Assembly: GCF_025245835.1 (NCBI RefSeq)
Contig: NZ_JAOBWS010000007.1
Coordinates: 148,251 to 212,250, forward strand
From: Rheinheimera sp. 4Y26
GTDB taxonomy: Bacteria; Pseudomonadota; Gammaproteobacteria; Enterobacterales; Alteromonadaceae
Direction: 5' to 3'
Length of the DNA stretch: 64,000 nt
Shown here: piece after piece, positions 38,975-46,914 of the stretch
How positions within the stretch are numbered: the stretch's first letter is position 1
How the letters are laid out: the number at the start of each line of letters is the position of its first letter
Notes under the pieces: model-generated
Databases searched by the model: none
Seen by the model: only the letters and a program-made list of their open reading frames with translations
What the model was told of the DNA's origin: nothing
Position numbers and translations under genes: made by a program

Positions 38975-39385
38975 ATGGAGTTACTCAGACTTATCTTTAA
39001 TATTTGCTGGTTTGTGATGGGCGGTCTGTTGATGGGGCTGGCCTGGTGGTTAGCCGGCATTCTGTGTTTTATCAGCATTATTGGCATTCCGTTTGGCCGC
39101 AGCTGTTTTGTCATTGGCCAATTGGCGTTCTGGCCTTTTGGTCAGGAAAGTATCAACAGACGTTATTTGCAAAAATACGATGATATTGGCACCGGTGGTT
39201 TTGGCCTGTTAGGCAATATTGTCTGGTTTATCTTTGCCGGATTCTGGCTGGCGCTGGGTCACCTGCTGCATGCCGTGGCTTGTTTTGTGACGATAATTGG
39301 CATCCCGTTTGGGCTGCAACATCTCAAACTGGCAATGCTGACGTTAAGCCCTATTGGCCAGACCATCAGATCAAAGACGGTATAA
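38975..39385 (+). CDS. YccF family inner membrane protein
   Basis: 136 aa from the ATG at 38975 (AAGGGG upstream). Two copies of a YccF-type repeat: each has a hydrophobic helix followed by ITIIGIPFG-like text (FISIIGIPFGRSCF and VTIIGIPFGLQHLK), with four hydrophobic segments in all. Function unknown. Preceded by a 210-bp gap with two small hairpins (GGCGGTTT/AAACCGCC near 38784 and TCACCA/TGGTGA near 38822), the first likely ending dbpA. Confidence 0.85.
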   Translation: MELLRLIFNICWFVMGGLLMGLAWWLAGILCFISIIGIPFGRSCFVIGQLAFWPFGQESINRRYLQKYDDIGTGGFGLLGNIVWFIFAGFWLALGHLLHAVACFVTIIGIPFGLQHLKLAMLTLSPIGQTIRSKTV

Positions 39386-39396
39386 ACAAAGTCTGC

Positions 39397-40242
39397 TCAT
39401 TTACTGAGTCCGGCGCTGCTTTGATGCTGCAGCGCCTGACCCAGCAAGGCAAAATAATCCAGCCAGCAGCGCTGCAGTTGTTCACTTAACACTGTGGCCG
39501 GATATAAACCCGCTTTGGCCGCCGGCCCTTTTAAACAACCCGATACCAAAAAACTGTTTTTCAGCTGCTGCCGCTCCAGCATCTGTTCAAAAGCGCGCGC
39601 GGCCATTTCTTCGGGCATAGCGTAATAATATTGTTGCTGCATCTGGTCATAACGGCGGCAATGGCGGAAAAACTCACTTTCATCAAGGCCGGTTTCATCC
39701 AGATACAACAACTGGAATGCCCTGGCTAAATAGTCATTCAGCCGGTGCGGCACATAACTGTCGTGCTTTAACCACAAGGCGCTGGCAAAACTCTGCGCTT
39801 TGGCATCAGCAAACATTTTCCCGGCAATATAATGGTCAAAAGCGTGAAACCACTCATGCGCCAGACTGCCACCACCGGCATTTTTCGCCAGCGCCAGAAT
39901 ACGGCCCTGCGGCTGATAATAAGCACAGCTGCCCGGCCGGCCGCCAATACCAAAAGTGAACGACAGACTTTCATTAAGCGATATCACCTGAGCTGGCACC
40001 GCCAGTAACAATTGCAGATCACAAAGGGCATCAAAAAACAGATTGGCGGCAATTTGCTGCTCAGCTGCCGTGACCCAACGGCCAATACGGATACTCTGAA
40101 AACCAAAAATTTTTACTATATCGCCAAAGCTAACGTCTGCCCCACTGCGATGAGGTGGGCCATTACGAAAATAGGGCCGCGACAGCCTGCTGTGCCCTGC
40201 ACTCTGTTCTGTCCTTGTAATTGCAGAACTTTTGCCGCTCAT
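39397..40242 (-). CDS. Putative zincin-like protein (CLCA_X-type family)
   Basis: 281 aa from the ATG at 40242. The motif HEWFHAFDHY (HExxH) near residue 130 suggests a zinc metallopeptidase fold; upstream SLAHEWF and downstream conserved RAFEQMLE support one folded domain. I associate it with the uncharacterised CLCA_X family of Alteromonadales, with limited confidence in the name. No signal peptide. It starts 11 nt after folM, so is probably in the same transcript. Activity and substrate unknown. Confidence 0.6.
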   Translation of the reverse strand: MSGKSSAITRTEQSAGHSRLSRPYFRNGPPHRSGADVSFGDIVKIFGFQSIRIGRWVTAAEQQIAANLFFDALCDLQLLLAVPAQVISLNESLSFTFGIGGRPGSCAYYQPQGRILALAKNAGGGSLAHEWFHAFDHYIAGKMFADAKAQSFASALWLKHDSYVPHRLNDYLARAFQLLYLDETGLDESEFFRHCRRYDQMQQQYYYAMPEEMAARAFEQMLERQQLKNSFLVSGCLKGPAAKAGLYPATVLSEQLQRCWLDYFALLGQALQHQSSAGLSK

Positions 40243-40253
40243 CACAGCATCAG

Positions 40254-41003
40254 TTAAGGCAATTTCAACTGACGGCCACCATCAAGCGCCAGCACCCGGC
40301 CGGTAATGTAACGGCTTTGCAGCAGATACTGAATGGTTGCCAACACTTCGCCTGCGCCTGGTTCAATGCCCAGCAGCGATTTTGCCAGCGCTTTTTGTTT
40401 GTACTCGTCATCATCGCCCTGATTAAACATCAACAGTGCCGGTGCTATGGCATTGACTTTAATGTGAGGAGCCAGCAAGCGTGCCTCTGAGAACGTCAGA
40501 TTCTCGAGCGCTGCTTTGGAAGCGGCATAAGCCTGATGTTTTTCGCTGCCAACAGTGGCAACAAAATCACTGATCTGAATAATATCGGCGGCGCCTCCGC
40601 CTGTGCACTGTGCTTGTAATAACGGCAATAAGGCCCGGTTCAGTAAATAAGGCGCTCTGGCATGAATGGCCATCATGGCATCAAACACCTGCGCGTCCTG
40701 CAGCAGTTGCTGGCTCAGGTTATCAGGCTGTAACGGCAGATCTTTATTCCAGTCAGACGCATTGTGGATAATGGCGCGAAGCCTGGGTGTATATTGCCGT
40801 ACTGCAGTCACCAGCTGATACAGGCTTTCCAGCTGGGTTAAATCTGCCTGCAGACAAATCACACCGGCTTGTTCCAGTGCATCAATACTTGAGTGTCTGG
40901 TGCGGTAGCTGATGATCAGCTGATAACCTTGCTGCTGCAATTGTTCAGTACAATACAGGCCAACACGCTGGGCGCCGCCTGTCAAAAAAATCACTTCTTT
41001 CAT
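40254..41003 (-). CDS. folM: Dihydromonapterin reductase FolM
   Basis: Short-chain dehydrogenase that reduces dihydromonapterin to tetrahydromonapterin (and dihydrofolate weakly). 249 aa from the ATG at 41003 with GGAG 7 nt upstream. Coenzyme motif LTGGAQRVG, the IIHNASDW segment, and the catalytic YAASK are present; the text ALLMFNQGDDDEYKQKAL near the C-terminus is close to E. coli FolM. Tetrahydromonapterin is a cofactor for phenylalanine hydroxylase in some bacteria. Lies after the TIGR03643 gene. Confidence 0.9.
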   Translation of the reverse strand: MKEVIFLTGGAQRVGLYCTEQLQQQGYQLIISYRTRHSSIDALEQAGVICLQADLTQLESLYQLVTAVRQYTPRLRAIIHNASDWNKDLPLQPDNLSQQLLQDAQVFDAMMAIHARAPYLLNRALLPLLQAQCTGGGAADIIQISDFVATVGSEKHQAYAASKAALENLTFSEARLLAPHIKVNAIAPALLMFNQGDDDEYKQKALAKSLLGIEPGAGEVLATIQYLLQSRYITGRVLALDGGRQLKLP

Positions 41004-41062
41004 CCGGTACTCCGAAAGCTTGTTGCTGTGGTTATTGTGCCATAAGCGGGCGGCAAACTGCT

Positions 41063-41350
41063 TTAGCCTTTGTATTGGCTGGGGCAATAAGCGCGGTGAA
41101 TGTCCGGATGGCGTAGCTGAAGATGTTTGGTCAGCCTGCCCTGCACCCGCGCGCGCCAGCGTTTAAAAGCGCTTTTACTAAGAGCGTGGCGCATCAATAG
41201 CCGAAGCCTGGGTTCATTCAGGCCATACAAGGCCTCTATGGCCTCAAATGGGGTGCGATCTTCCCAGGCCATTTCAATAATACGGCTCAGATCTGCGGCG
41301 GAAAAATCTTCAGGGCGGCACATCTGCCTGGTTTCTGTTGCAAGGTTCAT
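41063..41350 (-). CDS. TIGR03643/DUF2805 family protein
   Basis: 95 aa. The family core is complete: LSRIIEMAWEDRTPFEAIEALYGLNE, then LMRHALSKSAFKRWRARVQGRLTKH. The helical, basic C-terminal half hints at nucleic acid binding, but the function is unknown. It precedes folM by 59 nt on the same strand, a pairing I recognise from other gammaproteobacteria. Confidence 0.85.
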   Translation of the reverse strand: MNLATETRQMCRPEDFSAADLSRIIEMAWEDRTPFEAIEALYGLNEPRLRLLMRHALSKSAFKRWRARVQGRLTKHLQLRHPDIHRAYCPSQYKG

Positions 41351-41507
41351 CTACGGGGAAAGGTTCGTTGCTGGTGGAACAGATAACAATTACGGTTTGG
41401 TGGCAACAAAGGATCAGTAAGGGACAAATAACAGAACAGGACTTAGTTTGAGCCAGAGAACAGCTGCCTGTACAGCTGCTCTCTGATTCAGTATTGATGT
41501 GCAGCTT

Positions 41508-41801
41508 TTAGCCTGGCATTTTTGCCCAGGCAGCACACCAGCCGTTGTTATTGACCAGTTTACCTGGGAATATATTACATGGCCGCCATTCTGCTTTGGC
41601 ATCGCCTTTGATTTGCATGCAGTTGCCGCAAGTTGAACCTTCTACTGTAGATTTATGCACATATTTCATTGCCACTGCCAGCGGGTCATCCAGCTTCACC
41701 TGCTCTTCAGCAAATACCCGCAGGCTAGTGCCGCCCATAGTGACGCCAATCAGGGTGGCGGTAGAAAGTTTCAGAAAATTGCGACGGTCGAGTTGACTCA
41801 T
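41508..41801 (-). CDS. High-potential iron-sulfur protein (HiPIP)
   Basis: 97 aa periplasmic electron carrier with one [4Fe-4S] cluster. A twin-arginine signal is seen at the start (DRRNFLKLSTATLIG), needed because the cluster is loaded before export. Four Cys have HiPIP spacing: CGNC, 13 residues, C, 13 residues, C. Mature part about 65 residues. HiPIPs donate electrons to oxidases or other terminal enzymes. The gene lies downstream of a small membrane protein gene on the same strand and both are divergent from an AraC-type regulator. Confidence 0.93.
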   Translation of the reverse strand: MSQLDRRNFLKLSTATLIGVTMGGTSLRVFAEEQVKLDDPLAVAMKYVHKSTVEGSTCGNCMQIKGDAKAEWRPCNIFPGKLVNNNGWCAAWAKMPG

Positions 41802-42032
41802 GGTGTTGCTCCTGTTGTTTTTGATCTTGCCAGCAGTTCTACGTCTGCCGCTTCAGTATGGATGATTATCCACAGTTCGAAAGCGGAAGTTTTTGATCCG
41901 GCGCATAAAAACCCAGCCAGCCCGGTAAAAAATCAGATAAACACCAGCAACAACAGCTGCAGGCAAGCGCTGTTTCCTCTGTTCAAAGCACCAGTACGGC
42001 ATAACACCCGGTAGCAGTTGTGTTGTGCGGCT

Positions 42033-42197
42033 TTATCGGCGGTTTTTACCCGGCAACAACAGCACAAGACTTAACAATAACAACAGCGGCACCAGCACCA
42101 GCTGATTAAACACATCAGCCTCCATCCTAAGATTTAACCAGAGCACGGCGCTCCACTGCAGCAGCAGCGCCAGTCCATGCCAGAATGTCAGTTTCAT
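42033..42197 (-). CDS. Small two-helix membrane protein (54 aa)
   Basis: Begins MKLTFWHGLALLLQ and ends LLPGKNRR. Two hydrophobic helices (about 5-21 and 32-49) with a short polar loop and a positively charged C-terminus. The ATG at 42197 has an excellent ribosome site, AAGGAG 6 nt upstream, which is the main evidence that it is a real gene. No family recognised. It is divergent from the AraC-type gene (about 100 nt between starts) and precedes the HiPIP gene by 231 nt on the same strand. Confidence 0.65.
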   Translation of the reverse strand: MKLTFWHGLALLLQWSAVLWLNLRMEADVFNQLVLVPLLLLLSLVLLLPGKNRR

Positions 42198-42298
42198 ACC
42201 AAACTCCTTATTGCTGCATTTATCGCCAGCTACTTTACAAGCAACAGATTAGCGCCTACAGTGGCATTAATGACATTAAAAAGGTGAATAAAGACAAA

Positions 42299-43288
42299 AT
42301 GCAACAAGTGGTGATTCTGATCTATCCAGGGGTGTGTCTGGGCCAGGTTTGTGGTATGCAGGACTATTTCCGCTTTTGTAACGATCTGGCAAAACACCAG
42401 AACCCGGACGCCGCCGCCTTGTATCAGGTGCAACTGATGCACATCGCCGGTGTTACTGAGTACCGCGATGGAATGCTGAGTCTGCATTGCCAACCCTTGT
42501 CGCTGGATGACGCTGATCTGGTGCTGATCCCCGGCAGTTATGCCCATAGTGCCGATGCCTTACAAGGCATCGCCGAACTCTTTGCCGGGCAAAAAGCCAT
42601 GCTGCAGGCTGCCCACCACAGGGCCGTGCCTATTGCCGCCAGCTGTAATGGCAGCTTTGCACTGGCCGCCACCGGGCTATTGAATGACAAAAGCGCCACC
42701 ACCTGCTGGTTTCTGGCCGATTTTTTCCGTGAACTGTACCCTGAAGTAACCTTGACTGTGGATGCCAAAATTCAGCAGGCAGATGGCCTTTATACTGCTG
42801 GTGCCACCAGCGCTTATCTGGAATTGTGTTTGTATCTGACACAGATTCAGCAAGGTGCCCGCTTTAGTCAGCAGATGGCAAAAATTATGCTGACCGACCC
42901 ACAATGTGCATCCCAGGCTCCTTATTTAACGCTGCAACAATTGCTGCCGCATCAGGACGATAAAATTGCTCAGGTGCAACAATATCTGCGTCGTCATCTT
43001 GCGGAAAATATTGAGCTTGCTGCCCTGGCCGATCATTTCGCCATGACACCCAGAACTTTATTAAGACGCTTTAAACAAAGCACCGGTGACACCCCTATGG
43101 CTTATTTACAAAAATTGCGTATTGAAAAAGCCAAATTGCTGCTTGAAAGCAGTTTATTACCGGTGGAGCAGCTACTGCCTGTGGTGGGATATGAAGATGT
43201 GTCGTCGTTTCGCAAATTATTTCAGCAATACACCAGCCTGACACCTAAAGCCTATCGCGAGCGTTTTTATCTGGCAGAAAAACACTGA
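42299..43288 (+). CDS. AraC-family regulator with DJ-1/PfpI-like N-domain
   Basis: About 329 aa from the ATG at 42299; the frame is open upstream, and a GTG at 42284 is an alternative. Residues 1-185 form a class I glutamine amidotransferase-like (GATase1/FtrA type) domain with the nucleophile-elbow text AASCNGSFALA. The C-terminal 100 residues are an AraC helix-turn-helix pair (ALADHFAMTPRTLLRRFKQ and VGYEDVSSFRKLFQQYTSLTPKAYRERF). Likely controls the divergent small-protein/HiPIP genes, judged by arrangement only. Ends 5 nt from the convergent cyclase gene. Confidence 0.88.
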   Translation: MQQVVILIYPGVCLGQVCGMQDYFRFCNDLAKHQNPDAAALYQVQLMHIAGVTEYRDGMLSLHCQPLSLDDADLVLIPGSYAHSADALQGIAELFAGQKAMLQAAHHRAVPIAASCNGSFALAATGLLNDKSATTCWFLADFFRELYPEVTLTVDAKIQQADGLYTAGATSAYLELCLYLTQIQQGARFSQQMAKIMLTDPQCASQAPYLTLQQLLPHQDDKIAQVQQYLRRHLAENIELAALADHFAMTPRTLLRRFKQSTGDTPMAYLQKLRIEKAKLLLESSLLPVEQLLPVVGYEDVSSFRKLFQQYTSLTPKAYRERFYLAEKH

Positions 43289-43293
43289 CAGAC

Positions 43294-44943
43294 TCAGTGT
43301 TCGCTGAAGGCAAAACCATTACGGCCATTGGCTTTGGCCTGATACAGGGCATTGTCAGCGCGGCGCAGCATGCTGTCATAGTCAGCTTTGCTGGCTTCAT
43401 CCACACAACAAATGCCGATACTGATACTGACATGATCAGTGGCCTGATTAAACTGATGCGGCAACGCCGCCTGGCGGAACAACAGCAGCAGGTGACTGGC
43501 AATAGCGCTGGCACCTGCTGCATTGGTATCTGGCAAAATGGCAATAAATTCTTCACCACCATAACGGGCTACTAAGTCGCTGCCGCGGTTAATACCCTGC
43601 TGTAATAAAGCAGCAACCCGCACCAGCGTATCGTCACCGGCCTGATGACCATAGTGGTCGTTGTAAGCTTTAAAACAATCCACATCAATCATTAACAAGG
43701 TCAGTGGCCACTGCTGACGCTGTGCCTGCACCAGTGCCTGATGGAACTGCTGCTCAAAAGCCCGGCGGTTGGCAAGGCCGGTTAAACTGTCGGTATAAGA
43801 CAGCTGCTGTAATTCCTGCTGCTGCGCGGCCACCGTACTGGCAAAATAAGCAAAAGAGCGGGCAATAGCAGCAATTTCATCATGACCTTCAATCTGATGA
43901 GCGGCGGCTTTACCCTGCACCTGCAACAATACGTTGTGATTCAGCTGCTCCAGCCGTCGCACCACGCGGCGATGGATAAGCGCAATGGCCACCAGTAAAA
44001 ACACAATCACCAATAAAGCGCCGGACAAAATCTGTCTGTTGTCCTGCTGCAGCTGTTGCTGAATTTGCGCAGCGTCAGCAAGTACAGTGCCGCTGATGTC
44101 ATAAGCACTGTTTTCGGCAAGACGGGCGTAGTCCAGCACCAGATTACGCACAAAATTGCCACGCCCTGTGGCACGGCCGCCAATTGCAAGCTGTTGCTCG
44201 CGCAGTGGCAACAAACCTTCACTTTCCAGTAATAAAGAACGCAACTGCAGATCGGACTGTTCCGCCAGCTCCAGTTGATTAGTTGGTAAAACGGCTCTGG
44301 CCTGACGCAGTCGTAACATTTGTTGTTCAACCTGTTGTTTCAGCTGACGCAGCTGCATCATTCGGTTTGAATCACTGGCCTTGCCCGACAAAGTCACTAC
44401 AGCGGCAAACTCCAGCAACCAGGGGCTATGGCGCTCTTCGTCGGCCAGCGCCAGTTTGCTGGTATACAGCTGCACCTGTTCATACAACTGATAAATCTGC
44501 TGCTGGCTGGTCTGTACTTTGCTCTGTAACTCCAGCCGCTCCGACATCAGCTGATTCAGGTTGTCGATTTCTTCGGTCAGCGCCACCAGCTGGGCATTCT
44601 GATAAAAACCGGTTTGCCATTCTTTGGTCAGGCTTTGCAGCCCCTGCAGGTTCAGCTGAATGTCCTGATACAGATTATGCCGCACCGCCTGACTGGGCGA
44701 GCGGCTTAAAGCTTCGGTTAAGTAAAGTAACTGATTGATCTGGCTATAAACCTTGCTTGATTGCACCACAGCGGGAATGGCTGAACCCGTAATGTTCTGC
44801 AGCAAGTTCTGAAAACTGCCGAGCCGGTTTTGCACCAGCACCGCCATGGCAATAAACAGCAGCAACACCAGAAGCGAGGTTAAACTCAGCATCATGGTGA
44901 TGGAATAACGGCGGCGAACCGGCATTGGCTTCAGACTGTTCAT
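43294..44943 (-). CDS. Membrane diguanylate cyclase with periplasmic sensor region
   Basis: 549 aa. TM1 at about 16-38 and TM2 at about 305-325 enclose a roughly 265-residue helical periplasmic domain. A HAMP segment follows, then GGDEF with intact active site (RYGGEEF) and intact inhibitory site (RGSD five residues before). So it should produce c-di-GMP under control of a periplasmic signal. Its ATG overlaps the stop of the upstream 5'-nucleotidase-like gene (ATGA, 44940-44943), which strongly suggests the two proteins are made together and work together. Confidence 0.92.
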   Translation of the reverse strand: MNSLKPMPVRRRYSITMMLSLTSLLVLLLFIAMAVLVQNRLGSFQNLLQNITGSAIPAVVQSSKVYSQINQLLYLTEALSRSPSQAVRHNLYQDIQLNLQGLQSLTKEWQTGFYQNAQLVALTEEIDNLNQLMSERLELQSKVQTSQQQIYQLYEQVQLYTSKLALADEERHSPWLLEFAAVVTLSGKASDSNRMMQLRQLKQQVEQQMLRLRQARAVLPTNQLELAEQSDLQLRSLLLESEGLLPLREQQLAIGGRATGRGNFVRNLVLDYARLAENSAYDISGTVLADAAQIQQQLQQDNRQILSGALLVIVFLLVAIALIHRRVVRRLEQLNHNVLLQVQGKAAAHQIEGHDEIAAIARSFAYFASTVAAQQQELQQLSYTDSLTGLANRRAFEQQFHQALVQAQRQQWPLTLLMIDVDCFKAYNDHYGHQAGDDTLVRVAALLQQGINRGSDLVARYGGEEFIAILPDTNAAGASAIASHLLLLFRQAALPHQFNQATDHVSISIGICCVDEASKADYDSMLRRADNALYQAKANGRNGFAFSEH

Positions 44944-46499
44944 GGCATCGCCCGCCCTACATCGACCAGCCGACCTTCAATCACCGGCGCGACCTGCTGC
45001 TGTTGTTTGATGTAATCCACCACTACTTCGGCCACCAGTTTGTTCATCTGATTCGGATAATTCTGTTGTGGCAACTCGGTCAGCATTTTGTAACCGTCAC
45101 CACCACCTGCCATATAATCAAAAGTCGCCAATGTGTATTTTTTATTTAAATCCAGTGCCTTGCCTTGTAAGGTCACTGCCAGCACCCGCTCGCCCACCGG
45201 CTTGCGGCTGTCGTAGCGCACTTGCATGCCGGACACATGGGCAAAACGGCCGCGCAATAATTCCAGTTCGCTAAAAGAGTTTTCCAGCGCCGCCAGTAGC
45301 TGCTGACCGCTGATTTGCAATAACACCACCTGATTGCGGTACGGCAGCTCCATGGCGATATCTTTGCGGGTGAGCGTGGCCCCCGCCTTATACTGTTTTT
45401 CGCCCCTGATATTGCCGGAATTTAACATGGCAATGTCGGCACCGGCATGCAGCCGCACTGCATCGGCTATCAGATTGCCAAAGGCATTTTCTTCACTGCG
45501 CACCGTTCGTCTGCTGGTGTCGAGCGCAACCCGGGTCAGGCCAATTTTTTCACCAAGCAGCTGCTCCAGTCTGGCGCTGTGATTTTTCACCACACTCAGC
45601 ACTTTAGGTTCAGGTGCAAAATTTTTCAGCAGCACAATATTGGGTTGAACCTGCAAAGTGGCAGGATCCGACTTTTGCCAGCTTAGATCCAGCACCGCCA
45701 CTTCCGAAGATGCCATCAGATTGATGTGGCGTGGCGAAGACGGTGCTTTTACATTAGAGGTCAGGCGGAATAACTCGTTTTTGCGTAACGCCAGATCAAT
45801 CAGCTGTTGTGACAATAAAGGCTCGATAAAATCAAAATTGGCGCTGTATAGCAGCACTATCAGCTCTGCACCGGCCTGACGTAACAATATCGACTGCTCG
45901 CGCACTGCTGTTTTGGCATCAAAAATCATCACCCTTTTTAGCGGATATTGTTCCTGCGCCGCCGGTGATAACACGGCAATGACACCAATTTTGATATCGC
46001 CCTGCTGCACCAGCACGCCGCTTTCCAGTCCATCGAGATTGGCGCCGGTGATAGGGTCATATAAGTTACTGGCGACCAGTGGAAATGAAGCTTCATAACT
46101 GCGCTGCGACAATTCATCTTCGTAAAAACTAAATTCCCTTTTTGCCACCCCCATAGCGTCGGGTTCCAGTAAATTCAGCAAGTCAATAATATGAGCGCCC
46201 CGGTCGAAGGACGACAAAGTGCTGGGGCCTAAACTGTCGCCGCCAAACAGAAAAAACAGCGGCACCGGCTCACGCCGGTATTGTTTTAGCAAAGTAGCTA
46301 ACTCGGCATAATCGCCATGTTCGGTTTCAGCAATACGGGGAATTTCGGAAGTAAACACCAGCCGCGCCTGGCGCTGCTCACTGCTATTGGTGTCGTTGCC
46401 ATGGCCGGCCACAACGGACCAGAGCGGCAGGTAACAGCACAACAGCAACAGTGTAAGCCAGCAGGAGTTGTTGCCTGATTTGCGCTTTTTTGATTTCAC
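44940..46499 (-). CDS. 5'-nucleotidase-like periplasmic protein with degenerate metal site
   Basis: 519 aa, UshA/5'-nucleotidase superfamily in outline. GTG start at 46499, AGAGG 10 nt upstream; signal peptide about 13-31. Most ligands of the two-metal site are missing: the usual DxH segment reads FTSEIPRI (49-56), GNHEFD reads AKREFS (119-124), the ATHxG segment reads LYSAN, and the GGHSQ segment is lost; only the central GGDS Asp (about 88) remains. By contrast the C-terminal nucleotide-binding domain is well kept (ENAFGNLIADAVR, NSGNIRG, FDYMAGGGDGYKML). Probably not a phosphatase; a nucleotide-binding sensor partner for the overlapping diguanylate cyclase is my inference. Confidence 0.8.
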   Translation of the reverse strand: MKSKKRKSGNNSCWLTLLLLCCYLPLWSVVAGHGNDTNSSEQRQARLVFTSEIPRIAETEHGDYAELATLLKQYRREPVPLFFLFGGDSLGPSTLSSFDRGAHIIDLLNLLEPDAMGVAKREFSFYEDELSQRSYEASFPLVASNLYDPITGANLDGLESGVLVQQGDIKIGVIAVLSPAAQEQYPLKRVMIFDAKTAVREQSILLRQAGAELIVLLYSANFDFIEPLLSQQLIDLALRKNELFRLTSNVKAPSSPRHINLMASSEVAVLDLSWQKSDPATLQVQPNIVLLKNFAPEPKVLSVVKNHSARLEQLLGEKIGLTRVALDTSRRTVRSEENAFGNLIADAVRLHAGADIAMLNSGNIRGEKQYKAGATLTRKDIAMELPYRNQVVLLQISGQQLLAALENSFSELELLRGRFAHVSGMQVRYDSRKPVGERVLAVTLQGKALDLNKKYTLATFDYMAGGGDGYKMLTELPQQNYPNQMNKLVAEVVVDYIKQQQQVAPVIEGRLVDVGRAMP

Positions 46500-46751
46500 T
46501 TTATATCAACCTCTGCCACTGCCGTTTTGGCCACTGCCGGAAGGATGCAATAGCGCCGCGGGCGCTGACTTAGTATGCCGACAATGCGCCGGCCATGGCA
46601 AAAGGTTTTCTGCCCTTTACGACCAAAGTTGCAGTAAAACCGTAACTTAACATCAGTGTATGTCAAAAAACCGCTTTATGTTATCCAAGTGCCTGCTTCG
46701 TTTTAGCCCCAGCGCCAAGCCCGCTTCTTGTTGCTCTGACAACAATAATCA

Positions 46752-46793
46752 TTGCCTCGCTGAAAATTTATGCTATAAATGAAAGCGCTTTCA
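46752..46793 (+). promoter_or_regulatory. Promoter and LacI-type operator of the GH3 gene
   Basis: TTGCCT (46752-46757), 16 nt, TATAAA (46774-46779), followed directly by the perfect palindrome TGAAAGCGCTTTCA (46780-46793). The palindrome has the AGCGCT centre typical of LacI-family operators and covers the expected transcription start, fitting repression. The rest of the 415-bp gap (46500-46914) shows no gene. Confidence 0.75.
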
Positions 46794-46914
46794 GGCAATA
46801 AAAATATGACAAATCAACACAACAAGCCAGGTAAAACGCCACTTGAGCATTGATGAGTGCGCTACTATCTGGCCCATATTAAAAATAAACCAGTTTAAAC
46901 AAGGATTTGACCTG

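Noticed and set aside
41853..42002. 49-codon minus-strand ORF between the small membrane protein gene and HiPIP
   Set aside because: In the right place and strand, but no ribosome site (only GGGTG) and no recognisable sequence; too weak to call.
44283..44738. 151-codon frame opposite the membrane diguanylate cyclase gene
   Set aside because: Pro/Ala/Cys-rich shadow frame inside an established gene; no start signal.
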